The notes below the pieces were generated by a model. That model had not been told where the DNA came from, searched no databases, and saw only the letters and a program-made list of their open reading frames with translations. A DNA stretch of 64,000 nucleotides from positions 43,356 through 107,355 of the forward strand of contig JADIIX010000020.1 of assembly GCA_027604505.1 (NCBI GenBank), written 5' to 3'. The position numbers and the translations under genes are program-made. Positions within the stretch are counted from its first letter, which is position 1; each line of letters begins with the position of its first letter. Of the stretch, positions 51,201 to 62,668 are shown in pieces. The DNA is from Gonapodya sp. JEL0774. Its lineage: Eukaryota > Monoblepharomycota > Monoblepharidomycetes > Monoblepharidales > Gonapodyaceae.

Positions 51201-51317
51201 ATGGACGATGCGACATTGCAATCATTAGATTCAGGAGCTATTGCAGCGCTTTCGGATGAGCGAGGTGCCGCAAGACTCAAAAGCCGAGTTAGATGGATCG
51301 CGACTAAGCGGAAATAA
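48298..51317 (+). CDS. RAP1: Telomere-binding protein Rap1 (BRCT, two Myb, C-terminal RCT)
   Basis: Shelterin-type protein. From ATG 48298: a BRCT-like domain (LFKDKRGQPLKFYFM, RHGGNVIDDEGDPALF, DFMVLPRSE). The first Myb is TRNAFTDEDDKILRAWLRKA, NAIYKKLAEK, intron, HPNHTYQSWRHRYTKHY. A long basic/acidic linker contains a run of Asp/Glu (about 49650-49720). The second Myb is TAFSENDVLFLLRELAEEA, NLYDRMAKK, intron, NPRHTAKSYREHVIKVIKP. A nuclear-signal-rich region (KRPRSSSEGEE, KRIKRAK) follows. The C-terminal RCT-like domain is NYDRLVEEFGVAVVRKAVYM, TSGYLDVAEKLLQVG, and the gene ends TAA 51315-51317. The domain order equals yeast Rap1, and the RCT is the surface that binds Sir/Rif or TRF-type partners. 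Both Myb repeats are split by an intron at the same place. Confidence 0.86.
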
Positions 51318-51605
51318 CGTTTTATTCATGTAAATGTGGTAAATTGTACAGACGATGCAGAACTTACCAATAGTGTTAAAAATGTTGAGAATGCTCGACG
51401 TCCACGTGACCACAGTTGACTCTTGTTGCCGCACTGTATTCAATCATTTGATTCAAGTCTGATCCGTTCTGAAACCCATAAAATTTACCTTCAGCGTCCT
51501 CGACGACCAAAGATTTTTTCGGGATTCGTCCTTTCTTGCCCTGAAAGTGGTGTTTTACGCGAATCATCTGGACACAGCCAAGACTGGAGAACATCCACGG
51601 GTACT

Positions 51606-54600
51606 ATGAAGCCTCAGAACGACGGAATCAAGCTCACGTCCGAGCAAGTTGCGAGGATGGGTGAGCCAGAGATCATGATTGGATGTTTTCTTTTGCAAAC
51701 TTCATGCCGTTCACGTTGCCCAATATCCCAGAAGCGAACAAACGAAAAGCCCAGGTGAGAGCCGAAAACATGGCTTTTTGTGGTGATTATTGCCGCCATT
51801 TGATGCAAGAGTGATCCGTGGCTTGTCGAGTCACTGTCGAATCACTAACCGAGAACGATCGGAGCAGTGGAGGTTCTCTCTTCTAACGTAAACACCAATT
51901 CAACCCAGGAGAAACTCAACACCAAGTCTTCGTCAACTCAGAAGTCAACTCAAAAGGCCTCATCCAGTACCCCGCTCTTACAGAAGTCTATCACATCGTT
52001 CTTCACACCGGGCATTCGGTCGTCCTCTTCTCCCACCTCCAACGAGACAGGAAAATCTAAGTCAGTTACTCAGCCTGCGAACGTTACACCCTTATTCGCA
52101 AGCCAAAAAAATGCTGGGGGTGCCATCTCGAGCTCATCCCGTCCACGGCCAATGGAGTCATTCGATCTCGACAGTGATGATGATGCCCTCATGTCGCTTG
52201 TGGATGAGAACGGAGCAGTTCCGCAATCTTTTGAAACAGCGACACGAAGCAGCGAGTCTCACGAAACTGTGTCCCTTGCACTGTCGTCGGATGAACCAAA
52301 CAATGATCCCCACAGCCGCGATCACGATCGCATGGATGAAGACGATGAGACTATGCAACCCTCAAAAGTAAGCTTTTCGAAGGCATTCGGATTTCTAACT
52401 TGTATTTATCAGATTTTGCCCACCCATTCCTAGACTCGACTCAAACGACGCACACAGGCCTCAGTTGAAGCGGAGGATAACACATCGGGCGGAGAAGTTT
52501 CCAAGCCAGGTAAACTATTCGACTGTGTAGCAAGGCAATGCTACGATCATGTAATGATTATCATCAGGGTCGTCCAAGCGACGACGTTTAATTTGTGCGC
52601 GGGAACAGCAGACCACCAAAAATTCCACAACTGAACAAGACGAGCACCTCCCAGACAGCACATCGGAACAAGACTCAGATTATGAAATGATTGAGGAAGA
52701 TGGAGGTGAGTGGCGTGTAATACCTTGATACGCTATGTAAAATCCAAACCAGTTCTTTTGTGTGAGATATATCCGATTCGAACTCTATCGATGATTTCGT
52801 GGTGTCCGATGATGATGATGAGGCGCTGTTTTCCTCAAAGCGGCGAAAAAAGAGCTCCGCCTCTTCAAGCGGGCCATCCAATGCAAGAACAAAGAAGCGG
52901 ACGAGTTTGGGCAGTAACACTTCAGCAGAGACTCGCAGAGACTCGGGATCTAGCCTGGAGGGCTTTCGGCCTGAACGATTAGGTTGGAATGATCTTGCAA
53001 CTCCGAGCAAGAGCATGGGCAAGGGTGGAATCCCCGACAAATTGAAGGTACGATGAACATGTTGTCAGATTTTCTCTCGTTGGTACTTTCATCGCAAATT
53101 GTTTCCACTTTATAGACTTTCATGTCCTCAACAACCAAGCGGAAGGAGCTTCCCACTCACTTCTCAACCCCTGTTAAGGTATGAAAATAGTTGCAATGTT
53201 ATGTCCCATTGTCCCTTCCATTTTGAACCAATGTCGTTTGCCCAGTCGGATTCTTCACCGAGTGTTCCGAGCAACTACGACTTCCTATTGGAGGACCGAA
53301 TACGGGACGCGGACGGGAGAAGGCCTGATGATCCAGACTACGACCCTAGAACAGTTTTCATTCCACCTGTATGTCATGCAATCACAGATGTTCTTTGTCT
53401 CAGTATGGATTAATGGGTCTTTTCGACATAGCATTTGTTCACCTCCAAAAATGGATTCACGGAGTTCGAGAAGCAGTACTGGGAGATCAAGAGCAAGTTT
53501 TTTGACACAATGTGAGCGTTTTTATGGGCACACGGAGTGTTCACATTGTTAATCGACATCTCTTGGTGCAAATCCAAGTGTTTTCTTCAAGAAGGGGAAG
53601 TTCTATGGTTCGGAAACTTTCTGCGATTTCATCAGTTGGAAGGGCAGCAACTGATTTTAAACTGTTCTTTCCAGAGCTGTATGACAAAGATGCCGAGTAC
53701 GTTAATGACGAGCTCTCTCCACACGAGGGTGATGCTGATAGTACCTTCCTAAATCGTCTCGTCGCAGCATTGCCCACCAGCAGTTTGACCTCCGCCTTGC
53801 AAACACTGATCGCGCGCATATGAGGATGGCTGGAGTTCCCGAGTCTGTTGTTGACGACTGGGTCGCACAGTTCCTTGCAAAAGGGCATAAGGTAGCAAAA
53901 GTGGACCAAGTTGAAACCGCGGTGGGAAAACGCATGGCAAAGAAGAATGGTCAAGTTATCAAGTCAAAGGCTGATTCTATTATCAAGAGGGAACTTACGC
54001 AAGTCCTAACGACGGGCAGTGAGTTTCTCAAAAAACTAGAATGGATGGTTGTCCATGTTGGGGTTCGGACTTCATCGAAAGTGCACAACAAGTTCCTTCA
54101 TTCTGATTTCTGTCTTCACTTGTTGTGTTGATGCAGCACTTACTGACCCGTCACTCCTAACATCTGACATGGCAACGTACTGCATGTCGATAAAGGAGGA
54201 TTTGCCCAACGATGAAGGCAGTCCAAGTAGGTACCGTTAGAACATAGCTTTCCATTGTCGAGCTCTGATCACTTTTCACCTCGGAACAGCTTTCGGGATC
54301 GTGTTCGCGGACTGTTCAACAGCCCAATTCAATCTTTCCAGCTTCTCCGATGACGTGTCACGGTCGACGTTGGAAACTCTCCTCACTCAAGTGCAGCCGA
54401 AAGAAATTGTGTTCGAGAAAGGGCATTTGTCATCAAAGACAACCCGACTCATCAAAGCCTCCTGCCCTGCAGCAGCTTGGATCGGTCTCACAAGTGAAGC
54501 TGAGTTTTGGGATGCGGACCGAGCACTTTTGGAATTGCAGGCAGCAAGCTATTTTGGTCCTGCGGACAATAATGGTGACGACGAAACGATTGTGCCTCCC

Positions 54601-57416
54601 GCTGGGGAGTCCGGTGAGTTCGCAATTCTGTGTTCTTTGAAGTCACCGTTCTGATGGCGTCGACCCCAATTCTTAGATGCAGGGTCTTGGCCTTCGGCGC
54701 TGCTTGCCTCCAAAACAAGTCCAGCTCTCATGTCTGCGATGGGGGGAATCTTACACCACTTGCGCACCCTAAAATTGGACCGAGAACTTATTTCGCAGGC
54801 TAAATTTTCTCAATATGATCCCATGCGCCGCTTAGGAACACTTCTTCTTGATGGTCAGACACTCAAGAACCTGGAGATCTTACTGAACAAAGATGATGGA
54901 ACCACGAAAGGAACGCTTCTTGAGAGAGTTCAGAATTGTACAACCCCTTTTGGCAAGCGACTTCTAAGGCGTTGGCTGTGTCATCCACTTCGCAGCAAAG
55001 CGGACATTGATGCGAGGTTGGATTGTGTTGACGATCTGGCGGAAGTCAGTGGTCTCATCGACACCATTGAAACGAAGTTGAGGAAGCTGCCTGACATGGA
55101 AAGGACGCTTTCCAGGGTGCACAGCGGGGCTTGTAGGCCGAAAGAGTTCACGGGGTTGCTGAGGGGGATGCAGCTGTGCCTTGTGAGAACTTCTGTTGCA
55201 TCGCGATACCGTGATTGGCCCCGACCACCATTGCTACCTCACTCAGTCCATCTTTAGTGACATTCAACCATTTGTGGACCAGTTCTCAGCGGTCCGGCTC
55301 ATCAAACTCTGTACCGAGGGCATGCCTAGCAACCTGGCAGAATTGATTGAAAATTCTGCGAAGTCCTTTGATATGATTCGCGCAGAGTCAGACAACATTA
55401 TTAAGCCATCCGCTGAAGCCGACGAATTGTACGCAGAGTGTGAGCAAGGGATTGAAGCCGTTCAGAGGAAACTGAGAGAGTATCTTCTCTCCATCAGGAA
55501 GGACTTGAAGTGAGTACCTAATTGCTGGACCACTGAACGGAATAAGATTTCGTGATCACTTTCCGGTATCAGGTGTAACACAGTCAACTTTCGGGACATG
55601 GGAAAAGACAGGTATCTCTTGGAGATGCCGAGAAAAGTCACATCAATCCCTCGCGACTGGGAACTTCGGAGTCAAACAAAGGTGGATTTTCAGTGCTCGA
55701 CAACCTTTGCCCTCACGAATACTTAAGCGCAATGAGCTCTGCTTCACCCAGGATGTACATCGGTTCTACACCCCGTCCTTACAACAACTTGTCGAGCAAC
55801 TCGAAGAAGCAGAAGAATTGCTGAAAGAGGTTCGGTCTGTGCACTGGAGCTTGGTTTGTAGGTGACAAATACATCAACTCTAAATTTCTAGGCAGAGAAG
55901 GGAGCCAAATCTCGGCTTTATGCGAAGTTCGACGAGAACAGTAATACATGGTATTGGAGATCTCTTGGCTTTTAAACTAAATGGTGATCTCTGACATTTG
56001 CTCGATCAGGACGCGGGCAGTCAACACCATCGCGGAGCTTGATTGTCTTCTTTCTTTGGTGAGAACCAAAACCGTCTTTGGCGAACCCATCTGTCGCCCA
56101 AGTTTTCTGGAAGAAGGGGAGAGTTTCGTGGAGTTTGAAGAGTTGAGGCATCCCTGCCTAACTGTAGCGTGAGTGGACAGCAATTCTTATTGCAGCACTG
56201 TTCTTTTGACACAGAAGCGACCCCACCTGCTGGGCATGACTGACACTTTTGAAGGCCTGGCGAGTCGCTCATACCGAACAACACAATGCTGGGCGGTGAT
56301 CATCCTCCAATTGTCCTCCTTACTGGCCCAAATATGGGTGGAAAATCTACTCTTCTTCGGCAGGTGTGCGTAGGAGTGATCCTTGCCCAGATGGTACGAA
56401 GACCCTTTTGTTTGGAGATGGTTTTCGATTCCCATCAATGGTTTTTCATTTGAAATGACAGGGCTGCTACGTTCCAGCCACTAGCTGCCGATTGAAGCCT
56501 GTTGATCGAATTTTCACGAGGATCGGTGAGTGCGGCGAGAATTGGGAAGTTTAGGATGGGTATCTAAGCAGCAGTGGTCAGGTGCGAACGACAATATCCT
56601 TGCCGGCCATTCCACATTTTTTGTCGAGCTGGCGGAGACTTCCAGGATTCTAAAGGAGGCGACGACAGATTCTCTGGTGATATTGGACGAGTGGGTCACG
56701 TTGGTGTGCCCCACAAAAGCCGTTCTTACTTAACGGCACAATTGATCAGGCTCGGAAGAGGTACTTCCACACACGACGGCTACGCTGTGGCATATTCAGT
56801 TCTCCATCACCTAGTCGAAAGCATCGGTTGTCTCGGATTGTTCACTACACATCACGCGTGGGTTTAATGTTCGAAAATGTTCTCGATCTCCCCTCAAAAT
56901 CCCGCTTTGGCTCGCAGCATGCTGACCGAGGAGTTTAAGGATAATCCTCTTGTTTTACGGAGCTACATGAACTTCCAGAACGACGACGAGAGGTAACTTT
57001 TTGTTCCTTATCCGGCTCGTACCGAGAAGAACTAATGGGATGATTTCTAGGCGAGAGGTAACCTTCCTTTACAAACTCGTTCCTGGTATCTCGCAGAAGT
57101 CGTATGGCATGAACGTGGCTGCGATGGCCGGGGTACCTCGCGAGGTGGGTTCACACACAAAGTCAGACAAGGAGTTTCTTCACCTGTTCCCTCCCTCCAG
57201 GTCGTCGACAAGGCCGACGCCATTGCCCAAGATTTTGAAACTCAGCAGGGATTACAGCGTGCGCGTGCTCGAGCCGCTGATACGAACCTTGCCGTATCCG
57301 TTCAAGCAGACTTCGCTTTCCTCGCGTCAAGTGGGACCGGCGATATGGCAAACGAAAAGGACGCTATGGCAAGAGAAATAATGTTGAAGTGGAAAAGTTT
57401 GAAAGGCATTCACTAG
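51606..57416 (+). CDS. MSH6: DNA mismatch repair protein Msh6
   Basis: MutS homologue that pairs with Msh2 (MutSalpha) to detect mismatches. From ATG 51606: [17 protein letters not shown], then a PIP box QKSITSFF that binds PCNA, and a long acidic/Ser linker. Mismatch-binding domain: [20 protein letters not shown] followed by YELYDKDA (Phe-X-Glu motif), [16 protein letters not shown]. Connector and lever: [59 protein letters not shown]. ATPase: [18 protein letters not shown] (Walker A), [22 protein letters not shown] (Walker B), [25 protein letters not shown] and [17 protein letters not shown]. Stop TAG 57414-57416. About 15 short introns; the splice between the N-terminal motif and the PIP-box exon (51.7-51.87 kb) is not settled. 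All catalytic motifs are intact. Confidence 0.96.
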
Positions 57417-57511
57417 AAAGATTTCGTCAATTTATTGTATGTGTATGTGACTATGCATATGCACGCTTTGTAAAGCTCTTAAACATAAAGCCAAAACAGT
57501 CTACAGTGTTG

Positions 57512-59902
57512 TTACAGCTCCGAAGAAGTCGCAAGGGTCTCAATATGAACTGTGTCGTCCACCCATTGCCCGTTTTCCCGAAGTTTTCTCTGCCAGTCTT
57601 CAAGCCACTGATAGACAACACTACTTCAAACGTTGATATACACATCCAAAGTTCTGAAGACTTACCACGAAAAAGTTGCACTTCTTGCCAGCCTCAATCC
57701 TGTGCTCGACCCTGCGCGTTGATTCCGAATCCCCAGCTGTTCCAATTGCCGAACAGAAGTAAAAATAGCGACCGAAATTCTTTCCCTTTTTCTTCGTGAC
57801 GCAGCGAAGGTCACAAGGATTGCCACACCAACATCTGGGCGTTAGCTTCAGAGAATAGGATGGCCGATCTGTTCACAAGTCGAAGTTTCAGGTGGGGTCG
57901 CAGGTTTAGGTGGTGGTTGTTCGGGGAAGCATAGAAAACAGAGTGCCAGCAGTGCATACATACAGTATCTAAACGTGAGGTTGTAACGCGACGTTCCCGA
58001 CATCGGATGCGGGACTAGAGGGGGCAACGAGGATGTAATCGGTGGCACATCGTGTCGGTAGAGTTCCTGCCAAGTGAATCACGTTGTTTAGTATCGCCAC
58101 AGGTGACCGTTTGTGATTGAACACACTAACCTGCGTACCTGGTCCCATAACAAAAAGATCTCCATGCTTCAAAACGACTGCGTAAGTCTTGCCGCCATCT
58201 ATTCCCCGCAGCCGAAATGCTCTGGAAGCCCCTAAAGTCAGTGATGCGACTGTGGGAAGGGGACCAATATGATTGAGTCGGTCACCATGCCATGCCACGG
58301 ATTCGCGACCATTCCCATAGTGATTGGCAACTGCGGCTCTGTTGCACGAAATATACGAAATACGGGTAACTCTCAAGCCAAGACCTACGCTACCGCAAAA
58401 TTGTTGTGAGTGCGCTTACGTTGCTCTCCACCTTCCCTCCGCCTCTAATGGGTGCCGTTGCCTCTCGGCAGAAAGCTCATTCACTCGTTCCTCGACAAGC
58501 ACACGGGCAACTTCCATTTCAGTAGGATACGGTACGGCTTGTCGAACAACGCGACCTTGGTATACATATGCAGGGGAGGACGGAGGGTCGACGACAGGAT
58601 AGCCAGTTGGAGAGCGATTGGGTGTTCCATCAGGTGTGGCGAGGGATTCCTCATGAACCGCACCACTATTATCTCCGTCAACTTTGTTCACGAGATCGTT
58701 CTCTGCCAGAAACCGCAACCCAGCACCTCCATCCTCCATCAACTCGTCAGTGGCGGTGTCCGAATTGCCTTCAATCTTGGGTTCGATATAAAACCCGCCC
58801 TTCCGATTCGCAGTAACTATTCGTTCACCTACAATATACTGTCCGAACTCCCACTCCTTAGAGTCGTTCATAAGCCGAAGAAGGAGCGGATCGGCCAAAT
58901 CGTGGGAAAGAAAAGACCGAATCAGGGTGCATGTGGGCAAATTTGTGGAAACAGCTTCCGGCGTGGAGAGAAGGAGTAAAGGATAACTAGCACGAGGCTT
59001 CTTAACTAAAGGACCTTCAAAGAGCGAAGCTGACCCAGGTGTGGATGCAGGCCATCGAAGCAGACTGAGGGCTGAATTTTGGGGTGGATCGGGTGGATCA
59101 AGGGCCACCGGTTCGGGACGCGTTCGTTTCAGAGAATTTAGGCTGGACCGATGCATTGAGACAACGGTGGAAGAAGCGGTCCCAAAAAAGGACTTGCCGT
59201 ACGCGACGCCAGAAGACGAAGAAGGTTGGATTCCCATAGCATCGCCCGTGATAGTCCTTTGGCCATTCTGCGGATTATATCCTGCATCCGAGATATTTAA
59301 TGCATGAGTTGGAATCAACGGTGGAGAGTCGGGGGGCGCGGAGGTTAAATTTGGAAGCGTTACAGAACTGGGTTCCTCATCTCCATCACCAGTCGCGATG
59401 ACAACCGAGGACAAGGGGTTAAGTGAGACCCCAGCGGAGTCGGGTGAATGAGAAACAGGGGCTGTAAGTGCGAGTTTACGCAGCCCAACGGTGCCAATCT
59501 TGATGCGATTTTGGTCAGACAATTTGCAAGCACCAAGTCATTGGCTCGAGAATTAGAACATACCCCATGAGCTTGCTGTACATCTTTCGGGTCTTTCTTA
59601 ATCCAGTCATCGATTCCTTTGGCAGGAGACGTGTTCCCTTTCCCCATCCGCTTCTTCCCCGGTTTGTACTGTCGAGGAGGAGGACCCTTGAGCAAGATGT
59701 AGTTGGCCGCTCCATCCTGTAAGAGGAGAAGAATATCCCGATGTCGGAAACCGGTGGAGAAAGAATACGGTAGGGATCTGTCACTCACCACAGAGCCGTT
59801 CGCGGCTTTCAATGCCCAAATACATGTCCTAGCATCTACATCGTCCCTTTCTTCAAAGATCTGAAGGAGTCGACCCACGGACTCGTCTCGGTCGGTGGTC
59901 AT
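57512..59902 (-). CDS. CUE-AlkB-GRF protein (2OG/Fe(II) nucleic-acid dioxygenase, ALKBH2/3-like)
   Basis: Putative oxidative demethylase of alkylated nucleic acid bases. From the ATG at 59902 a CUE-type ubiquitin-binding helix bundle (VGRLLQIFEERDDVDARTC, IWALKAANGSVV) is followed by DILLLLQDGAANYILLKG and a basic/disordered linker. AlkB fold: LIRSFLSHDLADPLLLRLM, then AAVANHYGNGRESVAWHGDR (iron-binding HxD), PTVASLTLGASRAFRLR, KHGDLFVMGPGTQ, intron, ELYRHDVPP (distal His) and SRYNLTFR (2OG-binding Arg). C-terminal GRF zinc finger: CGNPCDLRCVTKKKGKNFGR, FYFCSAIG, CNFFV, intron, W. It ends ..LATSSEL at TAA 57512-57514. All metal and cofactor residues are present. The order CUE-AlkB-GRF suggests recruitment by ubiquitin and single-stranded DNA. 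Confidence 0.85.
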
Positions 59903-59996
59903 TTGTGGGCATGTCTCAGAATTGCGAAGACTAGAGTAGGTGCCTGAAAATCCGGAACCAACCCCTCCTATCGATTCCACTCATTCTGCTCTGGAA
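59903..59996. promoter_or_regulatory. Shared divergent promoter, AlkB homologue / SDR
   Basis: Only 94 bases separate the two start codons, so the promoters overlap or are shared. No recognisable TATA box. Confidence 0.35.
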
Positions 59997-61493
59997 ATGG
60001 CACAAAAGAAGGTAAAACAAAATGCCCTGTATTGCCTGCATTCAATTTCTAAGCCATCATTCTTTTCCACGCGTGCTCACATTCTCCAACGCCGGAGTGA
60101 AGACGATCCTGATCACCGGTGTCTCCCGCGGCTTAGGGATCTCCGCAATGGAAGCAGCTCTCAAGCTCGATTGTTGCGTCGTAGGAATCGCCCGATCCAA
60201 ACCCGACGAACGGCTCGCGCGTCTCTTGGAAACGTACAAGAACGTGTCGATGTTCGTGCAGGGGGACGTGTGCGATCAAGAAGTGCAGGCGAGGGCGGTG
60301 AACGCTGCGGTGGGCAAGTTTGGTGGACTTGATGGTGGGTTGCCTCGAGGAGCTTTTTCATTTCGCATGGACGCTCCAACATCTCCACAACTGACGTACA
60401 TGTGTACCTCGAACCCCCACACCACACAAACCCCCCCCCCCCCCCCCCCTCACACCCCCGTGCCAATCCTCGACGCTCCAGCCGTTCTTCACAACGCCGC
60501 CGTCCTCGACCCGCTCTCCCCAATCGACACCTCTTCTGACGTAGAGTGGAAACGCAGTTTTGATATCAACTTCCACTCAGCAGTAGCGCTCACAAAAGTG
60601 GCACTACCGCATCTCAGAGAATCCACGAAACGACGTGGGGAGCTTGGTTTGTTTCCCGTATTCTACTGTTCCTCGTTGTTGAGCGTGCTCTGAGCTACGT
60701 CACCCTGTGACACTGGGCCACCGTTAGCGAAACTCATTTTCGTCTCGTCCGGTGCCGCCGAGCACGCCTATTACTCTTGGGGTGCTTACTGCACATCAAA
60801 AGCGGCCCTGCACATGTTTGCAAAAGTTGTCGCCAAGGAAGAGGAAGGTGTGATCGTCAGCGCGAGTGTGAAGCCAGGAGGTGAGTGCGTGTGCTCGCGA
60901 TGACCATCGAGAGAAGGTCTGAAAAAGGAATGTTGGTTGCAAGTGGGATCGTGACATCTCGGTGGTCTTCGGTAATATTGAACTCATCTGAGCCGCCTCC
61001 CCACACTAGTCGTGGACACTGCCATGCAAACCACCATTCGCACCACTGGAAGCACTGTCATGCGTTCCCAAGACCACGCAAGTTTCGTCGCGCGCTATGA
61101 AAAGGGTGAATTGAACGGTGAGTGTCGGTGTGGGGTAGTTGTCCGCGGTACCCTCGTCCCGTCATACAGACCTTTGCCTGTTCACACACGATTCTACTCC
61201 ACGGCAAACTCCATGTCCACGATTGGCGCGACCCTTTTACAAAGATCCTGACACCGTGGGCTACGTTCTGGCCCGGCTCGTGAGTGCTCTGGTCGTTCTA
61301 TGGCGTTATCCCTTCCGAACGTTACTGCACCTCGCCAACGACACGTGCCCCACGTTCCCATCCTCACACCCACCCACCCACTCACACAACCCACACTACG
61401 CTCAAGTCCATCTCCTGCCCTGCTTCCTTGTCGGGTGAAATCTTCACGTGGAACGACGCGACCGTGGCCGAGTTTCAAGCGCCGCAACAGTGA
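59997..61493 (+). CDS. Short-chain dehydrogenase/reductase (SDR)
   Basis: NAD(P)-dependent classical SDR, similar in layout to yeast YIR035C/benzil-reductase-type proteins. The ATG at 59997 gives MAQKK. After an intron comes KTILITGVSRGLGISAMEAA (TGxxxGxG cofactor loop), then CCVVGIARSKPDERL, MFVQGDVCDQEVQARA and VLHNAAVLDPLSPID (NNAG-like NAA). Further on are FDINFHSAVALTKVALPHL, LIFVSSGAAEHAYY (catalytic Ser), GAYCTSKAALHMFAKVVAKE (YxxxK) and VSASVKPG. VVDTAMQ and GEIFTWND close the protein at TGA 61491-61493. Introns include one with a run of about 18 C at 60430. All catalytic residues are present; the substrate is unknown. Confidence 0.85.
60430..60448 (+). repeat. Poly-C run in an SDR intron
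   Basis: About 18 consecutive C in the intron after the first large SDR exon; its length is likely to vary or be misassembled. Confidence 0.7.
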
Positions 61494-62668
61494 GCATCAC
61501 GATATGAGCTCTGTACACGTTCACCGAGTACACCTCCACCGACTAGAGCAGTGTTGTGCACACACATACGGATGGTTTTGGTGTGTGTTTGAATGAGTGG
61601 GTTGAGGTGGTGTGGAGCGTGGGCAGCGGACAAACGAGATCTGTTGTACAGCAGGGGTATTACAAAGATATCACGCTACGTGTCATCAGGACTCATTATG
61701 TATGTTTTCAAGCGAGCGTTGCTACACCGGCTTTTGCATGTGGGGAGTGGCAGGTTTATTCCTGACCGTCATGAACCTGCCACGCAGACATGAGGATGGC
61801 GTCATCTTTTCCTTTTCCGACAGCAATACCGGGTACTACAGATTTGTCGCGAGAAAACTTGACTGCTGGGATACTTCCCTGCAAGTGGCCGAGCGGGTGA
61901 GGTGAGTCACCGACTCAACAAATTACAACCCCGGACCACACAGGTCACGCACGATACGTCCAGATCAGATCATAAAAACACTTTGCAACAAGTGTACTAC
62001 TGCAGGGTTGTAGGATTATAGGGTTGCAGTGTAGGGTATATGTATTGTAAGTCCGTACTCTGTACCGTTCTGAGTCCTCTAGGGGTAAAGATTAAAGACC
62101 AAAGCCAAACCCACCACGGGGTGCCGGCGGCGGGGGTGCCACAACAGACACACTCACACAGCTCACACATACTGGCACATGCAGCGCACACAACACACGC
62201 ACCACCCACACCACGGATCTGGAGGGTCTGAACGTGTGAATCCAACCCGGCCACCCGGGGTGGTCACGCCCACGCTCCCGTCCACCATCCCGTCTTCCCG
62301 CCATCCCCACATCCCGCCATCCCTCCATCCCTCCATCCCGCCCAACCCCTCCTCCCTCCTTCCGCCCTTCTCTTCCCGCACTCCCCCCTCCCCCACTCCC
62401 CACCGCATGAGTTCCCGCCTCGTACCCCGTACCCCGTACCCCGTGCCAGTTGTGTCAGTTCGTTTCCCAAACCCCGGGTCCCTGGTCCCTGGTCCACAGT
62501 CCATAGTCAAGAGTCGCGAGTCACAACAGAGGGGAGACGCGATGGGGATGGGGAGTGGGAGTGGAGGGGTGCAGGGGTGCGGGGTGTGCGGAGTGCGGTG
62601 GGGGAGGGCCCGAGGAGGGGAGGGAGGACCGGCTCACCAAAACTCTCGAGCCTCTCGAGCTCACCCGC
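61494..62668. other. Intergenic with simple repeats
   Basis: About 1.2 kb without a recognisable gene. Short overlapping frames at 61556-61905 have no family resemblance. The right half turns very C-rich and contains short tandem repeats. No RNA gene seen. Confidence 0.35.
62275..62450 (+). repeat. C-rich minisatellites
   Basis: Imperfect repeats of CCATCCC/CCCGCCATCC at about 62282-62345, then three near-perfect copies of CGTACCC at about 62418-62442. Confidence 0.6.

Noticed and set aside
48298-51317. Rap1 candidate could instead be a generic Myb transcription factor
   Set aside because: BRCT, two Rap1-type Myb repeats (HPNHTYQSWRHRY) and a C-terminal RCT-like domain in this order are specific to Rap1.
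55200-57000. Possible frame breaks in MSH6
   Set aside because: Each is resolved by a short GT-AG intron, including the one splitting Walker B (DE) from LGRGTS.
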